From Naegleria lovaniensis (taxonomy: Eukaryota > Heterolobosea > Eutetramitea > Acrasida > Naegleriidae), in contig NW_025407825.1 of the NCBI RefSeq assembly GCF_003324165.1, positions 771,983-835,982 of the forward strand: a stretch of DNA of 64,000 bases, in the 5' to 3' direction. A program made the position numbers and the translations under genes. Shown one piece after another: positions 34,301 through 43,730 of this stretch. Below the pieces are notes generated by a model. That model did no database searches. It saw only the letters and a list, made by a program, of their open reading frames with translations, and was not told the origin of the DNA. Numbering within the stretch: position 1 is the first letter of the stretch; every line of letters begins with the position of its first letter.

Positions 34301-35452
34301 AACACACTCTGTAATTTGTTGAGTCAATTGAGCAAAAAAATGATTATTCTGAAAGACCTCAATGTAAAATTGTCGATTCAATACTTGAAAAATCATTTCA
34401 AAGAATACACATCCGAGAGACCACATGTCTGTCGAGTAACCAAATGGTTCTTGTGACATCATTTCAGGAGAACAATATTTCACAGTTCCATAAAGTTTTT
34501 GATCTGAATTATAGGATGATGCGTGATGGAAAGACAGAGATTCAACAAAAGCATAGGGATCATGGATACTCGTTCCAGATTCTTTCATCTTTTGAATTTC
34601 TTTTGCTTCATCTTGTACTTTGAAATCAAGTTTTCGCAATGTTTCAAAATCTCCAATTTTGATCGATTGTTCGTCATTGGTAACAAAAATGTTTTGCGGT
34701 TTCAAATCCAAATGCACAAATCCTTCGTGATGTAAATACTGAACTCCTTCTGCAATTTGCAACATGAAATGTAAAAGTTGGTCTCGACTAATGACTTCAA
34801 ATACAGAACCTAAATGTTGACTTGTTGGAGAAGATGCATTCAATGAATTCGATTGTTCTTTTTGTTTAAATTTTCGTTTGATATATTGATTTAAATCTCC
34901 ATTCTTAAAGTATTCCATTAAAAAACAAATCCAATATTTTTGAGAATGTGACGTGAGAGAATCATTCAATGAAGAAGAAGAGGACTCATCGGACGTATGA
35001 TTCTGTTGTTGTTGTATTTGCTGAGAGGATGACGAAGATTCTGACTGGAGACCTGTGACAGAATTGACACTATGATTGCTGTCAAAAGTCACACGAGTAG
35101 AACCTTGTTGATTCAACAACAACACCGACGACATGTTAAACTTTTCAAAAAACACATCCTCAATTTCCAACAAATACGGACACTTCAAATGTCTCAATTT
35201 CCATCCTTCCGAAATTCTCAAATTCAATTCCTTTTCAGAATGACACAATACTTTTTTCAAAACTTTTGTAATTCGTTCTTTCGTAACAATCATGGCTACT
35301 AATTGTTGTGAAGACATGTTGAAATCTAGACCAGAATCCTCATCGAGTGAAGAAGAATTTGAAGAATGAATTCCAGAGGTGCCTCCGCTACTACTACTAC
35401 TGATGAAACCATCCGAAGAGGAAGTTAAATATTTTACAATTTGATAATTCAT
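31382..35452 (-). CDS. Pseudokinase-RasGEF fusion protein
   Basis: 1356 residues in one exon. The N-terminal kinase-like domain (about 1-425) has the right order but altered key residues: no glycine loop or VAIK lysine is apparent (QLVAMIVTKE), the catalytic loop is HLDLKPQN (Arg of HRD lost), and DFG is DFE. The SPEMM and DMWSLGCVFFEM segments are normal. A RasGEF N-motif-like helical region follows (about 500-780), then a CDC25/RasGEF domain from about 855 (SPLELARQITIVDHFFF). That domain appears interrupted by a Gln/Ser/Asn-rich insert (about 1040-1210) before its last part, LPAIPVVEAHLREIMYIQN. RasGEFs load Ras with GTP. The gene converges on two Ras-like genes next door. The kinase part is more likely a regulatory scaffold than an enzyme. 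Confidence 0.83.
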   Translation of the reverse strand: MNYQIVKYLTSSSDGFISSSSSGGTSGIHSSNSSSLDEDSGLDFNMSSQQLVAMIVTKERITKVLKKVLCHSEKELNLRISEGWKLRHLKCPYLLEIEDVFFEKFNMSSVLLLNQQGSTRVTFDSNHSVNSVTGLQSESSSSSQQIQQQQNHTSDESSSSSLNDSLTSHSQKYWICFLMEYFKNGDLNQYIKRKFKQKEQSNSLNASSPTSQHLGSVFEVISRDQLLHFMLQIAEGVQYLHHEGFVHLDLKPQNIFVTNDEQSIKIGDFETLRKLDFKVQDEAKEIQKMKESGTSIHDPYAFVESLSFHHASSYNSDQKLYGTVKYCSPEMMSQEPFGYSTDMWSLGCVFFEMIFQVLNRQFYIEVFQNNHFFAQLTQQITECVPNGEELAKLICRLLDPVPSNRPTASQTVEILKTIIGSKATLPNSRARHSMANARRNTAIPSKTITQNFYQKFLLRSQSNKTSLKPSYWEEFSIIPKIAYESLTSNDVKQIKQFLERKQTVTPPELSLFDQFSNFYVMKQDKKQLLFGISLNKLIEMITVTEHRLYDAIKDVRFREYSDVANDYFEVFGEDCIRPEANIENKELFRKTFFVGYLHLLSPDGLLLKIFERLSLPLMLLLKSYNLDKVTTATGGTSILEESIGEHIERITRTMSQLLNHIECLEIIICCFDMLRFWISNYQYQWNSNMLEFLSKIVEQVSVIGKLKKTDHSKLPEPTVFLSKINNILELSHVLLDHVHKKQKLANYKKSLKKKVGIKEYMEFASLEVEASQNNKVSSFVKNKLSNFVTSTDSSGGYRKKSHFDMDDDEFSSPHDKEDEETSSGSTGEFFYFYKTIYTDSSKCPRPVIPQNVFSASLRWVDVSPLELARQITIVDHFFFNEISSVEFLDYTSFTLNNCKKTQGHLDFNLLNTGFRTQFFKMSCPKLCKFLELVHDRVNWLILDILDKPHIKDRVEMMNKVKHIIVELYTLQNYASAHAMATMFTHPAIKNHLQFTLLDAKKKEKGNFNHMFKHVMRVLGNPKHHHAILWAQQQQQQQKQRDELVTYHSNENSRESSISRPNSTNSTNSHDSKIIPIKIGQTRFSTCSTFSTLHVLSHANHHNASQNISLLSTTSNSPSKRPQIRKSNAADSDHMNDHSDDEDGDENNNQLDSEYSVFIENQYERNSISTQNDDKLSNSNAAFSHMPTPPLLHFKSKYDSFYGFDIRTKFHYADVLFVEDERYQNYNDIFDGCRLPAIPVVEAHLREIMYIQNHYSDCLHQEELNYCYSTEITENVKHQNNMVRWGKFEQVAVALNRLEKCRVDYALQPVFQIQMLIQKQQRDTALLYGSTSMMSVEHYIKLARTREPVGSSRKDIL

Positions 35453-35886
35453 GATGTGGAAACACGTCGACGACAGATGGGAATGATGAATTTAGGTTGT
35501 GTGTGATGGTTCTTGTTATTTTTGAAAGAACAAACTTTGTGTTTGAAAGAACGAATGAGAATGCTTGTTGTCAATTACTCGGAAAGTCAATGATGTGTTT
35601 TTAGGAGAGGGTGATGAAGAGAGAGAGAGTACTGAGATTGGAATTTTTTGTTTGTTGTTGATGATAGTTATAATGAGGGTTTGATGAGACAGTTTCATTA
35701 ATTTGTCCGTTGTTCATTTAATTTTGGCTGTATTTGAAAAGTGACGTTTTGGAAGATACATGACCTGATAAAATCGTATCTTCTGGGAAATTCATTGAAT
35801 GAAAAAACACTGTAACAACATTGCAAGATTAATAACGATTAGTCCAATATTAATTTCCATCATTCCAATTCATAATAAGGACATCA
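35453..35886. other. Intergenic spacer
   Basis: 434 bp between the RasGEF gene start and the LRR gene stop, both leftward. A short GA-rich run lies near 35620-35632. Nothing else was recognised. Confidence 0.35.
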
Positions 35887-37932
35887 TTATCTTACGCCAT
35901 ATTGATCTCTTAATTGACGCACAAAAGATAGATGAGATGCAAAATAACTCCAGTTCGTAATAATGTATGGAATGCTAGATTCCATATCTTTGCTCGCCAT
36001 ATTGCATAATTGAGATCGTGATTTGGTAAAATAAATTTTCGCAAAAAAGCACCACTTTTTCTCTCTCATCTTGTAAACGGCAAATTGAGTAATTTCTCGC
36101 ACCAAGTCCATGTTTGTCGAAGAATCAATTTGTGCCGAACATAACACGTTCCAGAATATAATATTTTGAGGTGGACCTAACACACTCTTCTTTAAATATC
36201 GAATAAGGTAATAATGAGGCTCTGGAATGTAAGGATTTTTCTCAAACTCGTCTCGAGAGAATAAGCTTTTAAGGCGCCTATAAATGTCTGCGTCGCTTCC
36301 TAATACAAAACTACAACCGCTGGGACTGTCATAGTACTTGTTTCGTTCTGTCTCTTTTAGAATATCTTCTGAGTATGATTGAATAGATCCATTCACTCTC
36401 ATTAGTTTGCCCTTAATAGAAAGGTCTCGAATGTCAAGACGTTGAAATTTTTTGAAAAGAGGTTCCAAAGTAGTTACAAGCCGAATATCATTGTTACGTA
36501 ATACGAGATGCTTAAGTTTGGTATGTTGTAAAATGTAGGAGACGTTGAAAGTATGATCGTTGATTCGATTGCCCTCTAAATTAAGGGAAGTCAAATTTGG
36601 AATGTTCTCACTGCTCCATGTTGGAACCTGTTTCAAATTCATTTTGATCAAACTGATATCTGTGGCATTGGGTATTTGAAGCATGTGAATAAAGCGAGAA
36701 TTATCTTCTCTCCAAATAACCTCATCGCTATCTGTAGTCTTTTCAAATGAAAATGTACAACTTTGTAATGTCAACACATTGAGATTGGGCATGTAAAATT
36801 GTCTTTCTGAATTGTTGTTGTCATTTTCTTGTTGTGCAATAGAAATTTTGCAATTATCCAACCCTAGTTGTTTCAAATACAGTAAATTTGGTAACAAGTT
36901 CAAAGTTGTAAAACTTTGAGCTAAATAGTTGTCTCTAATATTAGCAAATTCTAATTTTTCACAAGTATTCGATACTACTTGGGGAAGAAAAATCTTTGAA
37001 TTGGTGTTGTTCGGGCCCCTTATTGTTAACGATTTTGTTTTCACTTTGAATGAGCTCATCAGCTCAGTAGATGATCCTCCATCTACCAGCACCTCCAATG
37101 ATGAAAACGCAAGTTGATCCATAATTGGTAACAATTGAATAGCCTCTTCACTTGTAAGAACCACTTTTTCAACGAGTACCGTTGTGTTTTTTCCAAACAT
37201 TTGTGAAATGTCAATCATTTCTTGAACTAAAAAGACTCCACCAACAGTCAATCGATCAATTTGAAGACCTTGTTCCAGTGCATTCGTTAGTGCTTTCATG
37301 GTGCCGTTACAAATCTTCACATGTTTGATGACAAGATTTGAAAATTGGGCCATCAATAGAATATTGCTGCAAACGAGTTGAGCAATATCTAAAAACAATG
37401 ATTTACAAGTATTGGCAACAACTGATAAATCTTTGTAGTAGTGCAGTTCATCCACGATCATCACGACCTCCTTCCGATTCGAATGGCAGGCCAAATGTTC
37501 CAATACCATCTTTGCTACATTCATTCTCGTGTTATGATTCAATTCTTGCTGTTTTTGACTCGATGGATAGGGCCAATAACCCACTCTCAAACCTTTCACG
37601 AAATAAATCATGGATTTAAAAACCGTCTTGTTGATTTGTTGTTGTGGTTGTGGTGGATGATCCGTAGTACTACTGCTTGTTGAAAGATTCACGACAATTG
37701 TATGATGATCTTGTTGTTGAATGAGCCTTGCGATCGGTTTTGAAACAAGATACAACGTATTGAGAAGAAAGGGAACATTCAAGTACGGAATGATTTCATG
37801 AATGAAGAGAGAACCATTAGCACTCTCGAGGAGTAGATCTCGCCAACGAGTGGAAATGAGAGGCTCCGATGATGATGAATCACTCGGTGGATTGCATGAT
37901 GATACTGTCAACATTAAATCGGATGATGACAT
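35887..37932 (-). CDS. Leucine-rich repeat protein
   Basis: 681 residues in one exon. After a Ser-rich start, a segment near 28-75 (WRDLLLESANGSLFIHEIIPYLNVPFLLN) could be an F-box-like helical motif, but it is not clear enough to call. Irregular leucine-rich repeats fill about 180-500, best seen in IPNLTSLNLEGNRIND and TKLKHLVLRNNDIRLV. The C-terminal 150 residues are a separate, unrecognised domain. LRR proteins usually act as protein-binding scaffolds; no enzymatic motif is present. Confidence 0.75.
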   Translation of the reverse strand: MSSSDLMLTVSSCNPPSDSSSSEPLISTRWRDLLLESANGSLFIHEIIPYLNVPFLLNTLYLVSKPIARLIQQQDHHTIVVNLSTSSSTTDHPPQPQQQINKTVFKSMIYFVKGLRVGYWPYPSSQKQQELNHNTRMNVAKMVLEHLACHSNRKEVVMIVDELHYYKDLSVVANTCKSLFLDIAQLVCSNILLMAQFSNLVIKHVKICNGTMKALTNALEQGLQIDRLTVGGVFLVQEMIDISQMFGKNTTVLVEKVVLTSEEAIQLLPIMDQLAFSSLEVLVDGGSSTELMSSFKVKTKSLTIRGPNNTNSKIFLPQVVSNTCEKLEFANIRDNYLAQSFTTLNLLPNLLYLKQLGLDNCKISIAQQENDNNNSERQFYMPNLNVLTLQSCTFSFEKTTDSDEVIWREDNSRFIHMLQIPNATDISLIKMNLKQVPTWSSENIPNLTSLNLEGNRINDHTFNVSYILQHTKLKHLVLRNNDIRLVTTLEPLFKKFQRLDIRDLSIKGKLMRVNGSIQSYSEDILKETERNKYYDSPSGCSFVLGSDADIYRRLKSLFSRDEFEKNPYIPEPHYYLIRYLKKSVLGPPQNIIFWNVLCSAQIDSSTNMDLVREITQFAVYKMREKKWCFFAKIYFTKSRSQLCNMASKDMESSIPYIITNWSYFASHLSFVRQLRDQYGVR

Positions 37933-38207
37933 TTTTTGTTTTGGTCAACAGGTGTTTTGGCATGAGTAGTTGGAGAATGATACAATTGGTGTGTCAGTGG
38001 TGACAGTGTTCTGTGCTGAAGAACCGAATTTGAATTCATCATCTTGATTTATGTCACGGAATGAAAATTGTTGAAGTTCGAGTAGTGGCTAGAACATCAC
38101 CAACTTCACACGTTACTGTTGAATAAATAGATGAAATTTTCCAAAAGATATTAATAGTCAAAGCAAGAAACAAAAAAATTAAAGTATACTACCTCAGTTA
38201 ATCCAAA

Positions 38208-39044
38208 ATGAAGAGAACTAAAGAACAAACAACCATTCTTGATATCATTAAATCGGAATCCAAGAAGAAAAAAGTTGAAAATACTACTCCAATTAAGCCT
38301 GTTAATACCAATGTCACAAATACATCATCCACATCAGCAACTTCCTCCTCACAAACTGATTCAACAAAAAATTTTACCTATCTCATCAATGACATTGATA
38401 CTAATGGATCTCAAGTAAAATATGTTCCAAATTTTCTCTCCAAAACAGAGTCAAAACAATTGTTTGACAAACTCATGCAAGTGTGTACATGGGAACGAGA
38501 TGAGTATAACATTTTTGGAAAGAAAATATTATCACCTAGAAAAATTTCAGCATTTGGAGAAACAAACTATGTCTCAAAACTAAAAGGTAATTATTCACAG
38601 CGCCATAGAAGACCAACACATAGTGAGTGGCCTGAAGAATTAATTGCTCTTAAGGAAAAGGTTGAAAAATTCACAGGTGAACAATTCACATTCGCCTTAA
38701 TTAATAGATATGACAGTGGTCAAGATTCCATCATGTGGCATTCTGATCAAGAAAAAGACTTGGCTCAACATTCATCCATTGTGTCTATTTCATTGGGAGA
38801 AGTACGAGACTTTCAATTTAGACCAATTCCTGACAAACGTGACAATGAAGAAGGTGAGAATGAATCATCTAATAAGGATGGGAAGAAACGAAAAAAGAGC
38901 CCAATTATCACTAAGGCTCTTGAAAATGGTTCAATGGTTGTCATGAATTATCAGACACAACGTAATTATCAACATGCACTTCCAAAAAGAAAAAATGTTC
39001 AAGGAGTAAGATTGAATGTAACTTTTAGACATGTAGTGAGATAA
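38208..39044 (+). CDS. AlkB-family 2-oxoglutarate/Fe(II) dioxygenase, ALKBH2/3-like
   Basis: 278 residues in one exon. The double-stranded beta-helix core carries the iron ligands WHSDQE (His and Asp) and QHALPK (His), and RLNVTFR, whose first arginine binds 2-oxoglutarate. PRKISAFGE and the NRYDSGQDSIMWHSD stretch match the DNA-repair branch (ALKBH2/ALKBH3). These enzymes remove methyl groups from 1-methyladenine and 3-methylcytosine by oxidation. The N-terminus begins MKRTKEQTTILDIIKSESKKK, which has the position and partial pattern of a PCNA-binding motif followed by a basic tract; the aromatic pair is missing, so this is a guess. Nuclear location is likely. Confidence 0.9.
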   Translation: MKRTKEQTTILDIIKSESKKKKVENTTPIKPVNTNVTNTSSTSATSSSQTDSTKNFTYLINDIDTNGSQVKYVPNFLSKTESKQLFDKLMQVCTWERDEYNIFGKKILSPRKISAFGETNYVSKLKGNYSQRHRRPTHSEWPEELIALKEKVEKFTGEQFTFALINRYDSGQDSIMWHSDQEKDLAQHSSIVSISLGEVRDFQFRPIPDKRDNEEGENESSNKDGKKRKKSPIITKALENGSMVVMNYQTQRNYQHALPKRKNVQGVRLNVTFRHVVR

Positions 39045-39146
39045 ATTGTAATAATCATTATTGGTGTTATGGTTGCAAAAAGTGTGAGTTACATACCAAT
39101 AAGTTAAAATATTCATTTTCAATCATTGTAAAATCGTCTATTTGGC

Positions 39147-40246
39147 CTATACAGATGTGTTGGATCGATTCAACTCGAGGTCTGTGGAATCCATGTCATC
39201 CATGACGGAGTCTTTAATCAATTCCTGTTGTTTTTCCAGTTCCTTTTTATAGTTGCGAATTCTTCTAGTGGCAATAAAACTCAATACGATAAATGGAGAG
39301 CATGCAGCTAGTGCAACCACCGATGTTAAAATTAAAATAATTACATCTGTCTGTACATCTAATTCTGGCATGGACTTGAATCTCTCAATCATTAAATGCA
39401 TGACACTCACGCCTACACCTGCTAAAATCATTCGTCCAACCTGAAAAAGTCGAATGAAATTCCAAAATTCAAGATGTAACACATATTTCACCAATTGGGA
39501 ATATTCAATATCATATTATGTGTGTAAAAAAGTATTTCGTCACCATTCATGATTTGCCAACTCTTCTCATCAACACATACCTGAAATAATATTGTCAACA
39601 CTGAACACACCAACCAAATAATACTACAATAATAACGTATATTTGCAGTTTTCAAAGCTCTAGAAATAAAAATTGGATTCCACATGTTTCTATTCGCCTG
39701 ATCGACAGCACTTCCCAAACTTTGTCCAAAATCTCCAACTGCAGCTCCGGAGCCATGAATGGACACACCCATACTGTCGCTCACGACATTACTTGGCTTA
39801 CTACCCGGATACAGACTTGCCACAATTCCACACACCGATCCTACCACCATCACCGTTCCCGTAAACAAATGTAACAATGAAACTCCCACCATAAATGCCG
39901 TCAATTTACTTGTCATTGTTTTATCATATTTTTCCAATTCATCCACATCTCCTAAAGCCACAAATGTATTAATGGCCACTGCAAACACAATGATTGCAAA
40001 CGTAAATTTTACAACACAACTCAACCAATAAAGCATTAATTTTCTCGGATGAGATTTTATAAGTGCCAACGTGAAGGAAGAAGGAGCCTCATGATCCGAT
40101 GGGATGGTGGTTTGATGATGATGGGAGGAAGGGATCATCGGATGATGCTGATGAGAATGTCTTGTTCGGGAAGGATGAGAAATTTCCTCATGATGATGAT
40201 CATCATCATCACGGACCACTTCTTCTAACACAACATTCGGAGACAT
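39147..40246 (-). CDS. Four-span membrane protein of unknown function
   Basis: Two exons (40246-39581, 39440-39147) give 319 residues. A His/Asp-rich cytosolic-looking N-terminus of about 75 residues precedes four hydrophobic spans: WLSCVVKFTFAIIVFAVA, AFMVGVSLLHLFTGTVMVV, IIWLVCSVLTILFQ continuing into VGRMILAGVG across the intron, and VIILILTSVVALAACSPFIV. A basic and acidic tail follows (RRIRNYKKELEKQQELIKD). The arrangement is tetraspanning, but no tetraspanin CCG motif or other family signature is visible. Confidence 0.75.
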
Positions 40247-40543
40247 TGAATTTTTTAATGATGATGACGACTGTATGATTTTCTTGAAAAGACAATTTTT
40301 TTTTGAAATTCAAATTAGGACCTTTTGACAATTCAAGGCCTGTTTAGTAGTTTCACTAAGATCGTAGTCTCAGTTTGTGGGATGTTAATTTCAGAAGATC
40401 AAGGTCAGAATCATTGAGTCAATCCAAAGGATCAAATTCATTCCAATAGAATCAGAAAAGAGAACTCGAGATTAACAAAAAGATCATCTTAAAAAAAAAT
40501 ATTACAGCCTTTGTTGCCTCATCATTACACACCCTCATTCATC

Positions 40544-41338
40544 ATGACCAATATTACTTCGGAACAAGTTACTTGTGCGGTTTGCTCTAAAAAATCAAAA
40601 CAAGATGTTTTAATCTCTACCAATACGATGGGAGGTTCCGATCTTGATTTACGTCCTCCTCCCATGAAACGAGATACCATGAATTGTTGGTTACAACGAT
40701 GTGCTCATTGTGGATACGTTTCCTATGATATTAGTGTCTTACCTGAGAATGAAGAAGGTCATGAAGGAGTATCATTGGAGAAGGTGAAAGAAATTATTGA
40801 ATCCGAAGATTATGTCGAACAATTACATAATAGTTCATTGTCTCCTTTGGCTAATACTTTCTTGTGTTATGCCATTTTGCAAGATAAGGGATTTAGAAAT
40901 TATGCAGCAAGTGGATGGGCATCTCTTCGTGCTGCTTGGGTCTGTGACGATGGAGTCATCCATGACAAGTTCAATGAAGAGAAACATTTGGACAATGCTG
41001 TGAAATGTAGAAAGAAGGCAATTTATTGGTTTGAAAAGTGTCGTTCATTATCAGTACCTTTTGTCCAACAAAACGGAACAGAAGAAATGATTTTAACTGA
41101 TCTCTTCAGAAGATGTAGAATGTGGGAAGATGCTGAAAAGGAACTTCAACGAGCACAAGTCTTTAAGGATGAAATTGATGACTTTGTTTGGAAATTAATT
41201 GAATATGAAATGTATTTGGTGAAGAAGCAAGACACTGAATGCCACAAGGTCAGTGATGCACAACTGAACTTTAATAAGGACGGCGACTCCACTGTCACCA
41301 ATGAGAACAATACTGCTCCTCGAAGTAGTAGGGATTGA
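40544..41338 (+). CDS. DUF2225-like zinc-binding protein
   Basis: 264 residues from the ATG at 40544. Two CxxC pairs near the start (CAVC at about 12-15 and CAHC near 55) frame the signature STNTMGGSDLDLRPPPMKRD then WLQRCAHCGY. This is the pattern of a family common in bacteria (TSTNxFGSPDLDTRPP, DUF2225). The remainder is helical and repeat-like (AIYWFEKC, RRCRMWEDAEKELQRA), resembling TPR-type helices. No catalytic motif is seen. Its role is unknown; the bacterial resemblance makes ancient transfer worth testing. Confidence 0.7.
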   Translation: MTNITSEQVTCAVCSKKSKQDVLISTNTMGGSDLDLRPPPMKRDTMNCWLQRCAHCGYVSYDISVLPENEEGHEGVSLEKVKEIIESEDYVEQLHNSSLSPLANTFLCYAILQDKGFRNYAASGWASLRAAWVCDDGVIHDKFNEEKHLDNAVKCRKKAIYWFEKCRSLSVPFVQQNGTEEMILTDLFRRCRMWEDAEKELQRAQVFKDEIDDFVWKLIEYEMYLVKKQDTECHKVSDAQLNFNKDGDSTVTNENNTAPRSSRD

Positions 41339-41483
41339 ACATGATTCTTTAGAATTCATCAAAACTCCAAATTACCTTTAAGAAAAGCAGTTTGTTTATA
41401 AACTTTCAGCAAAATCGATCAACCAAACTATTACCATTCGATTTGTGGAATCAGAATGGATATTCATGTATTAGCAACTGCGT

Positions 41484-42253
41484 TCAGTTATTATAATTAG
41501 GTTTCCTAAAAAATGCTCCAAAATAACCATGTTCCATTCTTGCTTGAAATAATGCGTCGCTATACTGTAGAGCAAAACCATTACATTTAAGAGCTTCCAT
41601 AACTAATTCTGGATCGTTCTTCAAAGCATCTTCTGCATAATAAAGAGCAAAGCCATTGTTTTTCACAGCCTCCAACAATATTTCCTTGTCGTTCAAATGC
41701 TCACGAACACCACAGATTTGAATACCATTTAGCTTGACCATTTCCATTACAAATGATTTGTCTGAGCGTAATTCTGGAACTGCATATCGGAGAAGTGGGA
41801 AATGTCCAAACTCGATAATGGCATTCCGTATGACTTCTTTGTCTCTTAATAACTCTGGTGAGGCATATTCAATAGCACCGTTGTAACTTTGGATAGCTGT
41901 CCATACAATTTCTAGATCTCCTCTAAGCTCGTCTGAAACAAAGGCAAAAGCAAAACCGCTATGTTTGATAGCAGTCAATACAACCTCTCTGTCAGCTTTC
42001 ATTCGTGCAGACGCATGATGTATGAAATAACCTTCCCTTGACACTGCACACAAAGTAACTTCTTTGTCATCCTGCAGTTCTTCAGATACATAGCAATAAG
42101 CTCGTGGTCTTGTTCGATCGCCAACAATGCAATTTCCTTGTCATTTCTCAAGTCATCGGATGCAAATTCAAGTATGTTGCCGTTGAAGCCAAAAGAACAA
42201 TTACAGCAATTTCTTTCAAAAACCATCAGTAAAACACAGTCCTGATGACGCAA
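41484..42253 (-). pseudogene. DUF4116-repeat gene, 3' part, frameshifted
   Basis: The clean frame (41484-42053) has at least five DUF4116 repeats of about 50 residues with the pattern DxE(V/I)xxxAI...G.AxxYAS.EL..DKE. Upstream in the same direction the repeat continues in another frame (ILEFASDDLRNDKEIALLAI), which must shift by one base near 42100 to reach SEELQDDKEVTLCAV. A further shift is needed near 42200 to reach KEIAVIVLLA. No GT-AG intron explains these changes. It looks like the broken 3' half of the DUF4116 gene whose 5' half lies at 43728-44342, beyond the Fanzor-like remnant. Confidence 0.75.
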
Positions 42254-42607
42254 GGGTTTATTAATAACCTTGTTTGTTTTGGAGGTTTTGTTTTTTTAAT
42301 CGGTTTTAAATTACTCAGCACTAAAATAAAAGAGAATTTATTACAAACACAACAAGTCATTTTTATCATCAACTGTCAGTTCCTGACGAACCATTTATTC
42401 ATTCTTTGAATCAAAAGTGTTGTTTTGGAGGTGGATAAGGAATTGTCAAGGCGTTCACTTTTCCATGATCAGTTCGGACGAAAAGAATGAATCAAGTTAT
42501 TCAAATTGATAGAGTTTCAATTCAATGAGTCATTCAATACTGATAGAGTTTCAACTCTTGTTGAGGTTATCAAAAAAAAAACTCAACAACAACCTTAATC
42601 TCAACGA
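42254..42607. other. Left flank of the Fanzor remnant
   Basis: 354 bp upstream of the Fanzor start. It contains the direct repeat noted at 42499-42557, and ttgttttggaggt occurs twice (near 42270-42285 and 42420-42432). It probably holds the element's left end and promoter. No gene was recognised. Confidence 0.4.
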
Positions 42608-43599
42608 ATGAAGAGAAGTAGAGAGGATGAACCTACTCATCCTCCTACTAATCCATCTCTTGCACACAGCATCATTCCATTCTGGGATGAGTACTCACAA
42701 CAAGTATCGGATAAGCTTTGGGCATGTGCTAGAGATTCCTTTCATGAGTTTAATCAGTACAACAACAAGGGATGCACTGACGGATGGTTCAACTTTTCTC
42801 AATTCAGTGTGATTGAATCAAAGCCAGTGTTTGATGTTCCACTCAATGTCCATCACTCTATAACAGAGAATGTGGCTTTTGATAACTCTAAAAAGCCACC
42901 TCAGCTCAAGAAAGCAAAAAAGAATCAAAAGGTGGCCCAAAAATTTCAAGCAGACAAATCATTGAAAATCCGACTCTACCCCAATGAACAAGAAAGGACA
43001 ACATTGAATCAGTGGATGGGAACTGCTCGTTGGATCTACAACAGGTGTTTAGAATTTACACACAACTTCAAAGATGTCAAGAAAAATAAGAAGAATTTCA
43101 GAACGTTTGTGGTGAACAACGATAATTATCAGACAGAAAATCAGTGGGTTGTGAATACTCCTTATGACGTAAGAGATGCTGCCGCTATTGAATTGTTGAC
43201 TGCTTTCAACACTAATTTTGAAAAGAAGAAGGCTGGAACGATTGACAAGTTCATGATCCCTTCAGAACTAGAGCTAGCTATAGGTCTATTGCTATGGTGA
43301 CCTTGATCAGTACTCTTACTGGCGGTTGGTTTACTACTATGTGATGGATCCATGTTGTTGGTAGGTAATGATAGACACAAAGATTGCTTCACAAAGCTAG
43401 AGAGCATCCGTGGACACACATTTATATTGTCAACGAAGCGTACACATCCAAAACTTGCTCATGTTGTGGACATGTTTATACAGTTGGATCATCGGAAGTG
43501 TTTCGTTGTCCATCATGTGGCTCAATTTTTGACAGAGATATCAATGGAGCCAGAAATATTCTTCTTCGATTCCTTACTACTCATGGAATTAGTTTTTGA
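42608..43599 (+). pseudogene. Internally deleted Fanzor (eukaryotic TnpB-like) nuclease
   Basis: The first segment (42608-43300, 230 residues) has the N-terminal OrfB/TnpB-type helical domain: SLKIRLYPNEQERTTLNQWM then GTARWIYNRCLEF. After a stop and a frame change, the second segment (about 43375-43599) carries the C-terminal zinc ribbon and last RuvC motif: EAYTSKTCSCCG, FRCPSCG and FDRDINGARNI. In full-length Fanzor/TnpB proteins several hundred bases encoding RuvC-I and RuvC-II lie between these parts; here only about 100 bp remain, with stops. Intact Fanzors are RNA-guided DNA endonucleases; one from Naegleria lovaniensis (NlovFz2) has been characterised. This copy should be catalytically dead. 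Confidence 0.85.
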
Positions 43600-43600
43600 G

Positions 43601-43730
43601 CACCTTGTGTGTTGGGTCTTCCCCACCTTGTGTGCGTTGGGTCCTTTCCCCTGGCTTTCACTCTTTGAGTGTTTGCTTGCAAGATCAGCACTTTGTTCGA
43701 TTTGTTTGTTTTGTTCAAATTGTTGATTTA
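43601..43730 (+). ncRNA. Possible guide-RNA (fRNA/omegaRNA) remnant 3' of the Fanzor
   Basis: Directly after the Fanzor stop the sequence becomes GC-richer and repetitive: caccttgtgtg-ttgggtc-ttcccc (43601-43624) is repeated imperfectly at 43624-43651. A short hairpin cactc-ttt-gagtg follows. In TnpB and Fanzor elements the scaffold RNA is encoded at this place and its guide comes from the DNA just past the right end. Position and composition fit; no family model was applied, so this is tentative. Confidence 0.3.

Noticed and set aside
43162-43419. Minus-strand frame across the Fanzor deletion junction
   Set aside because: It is the complement of the Fanzor remnant and the filler at the deletion; no family resemblance.
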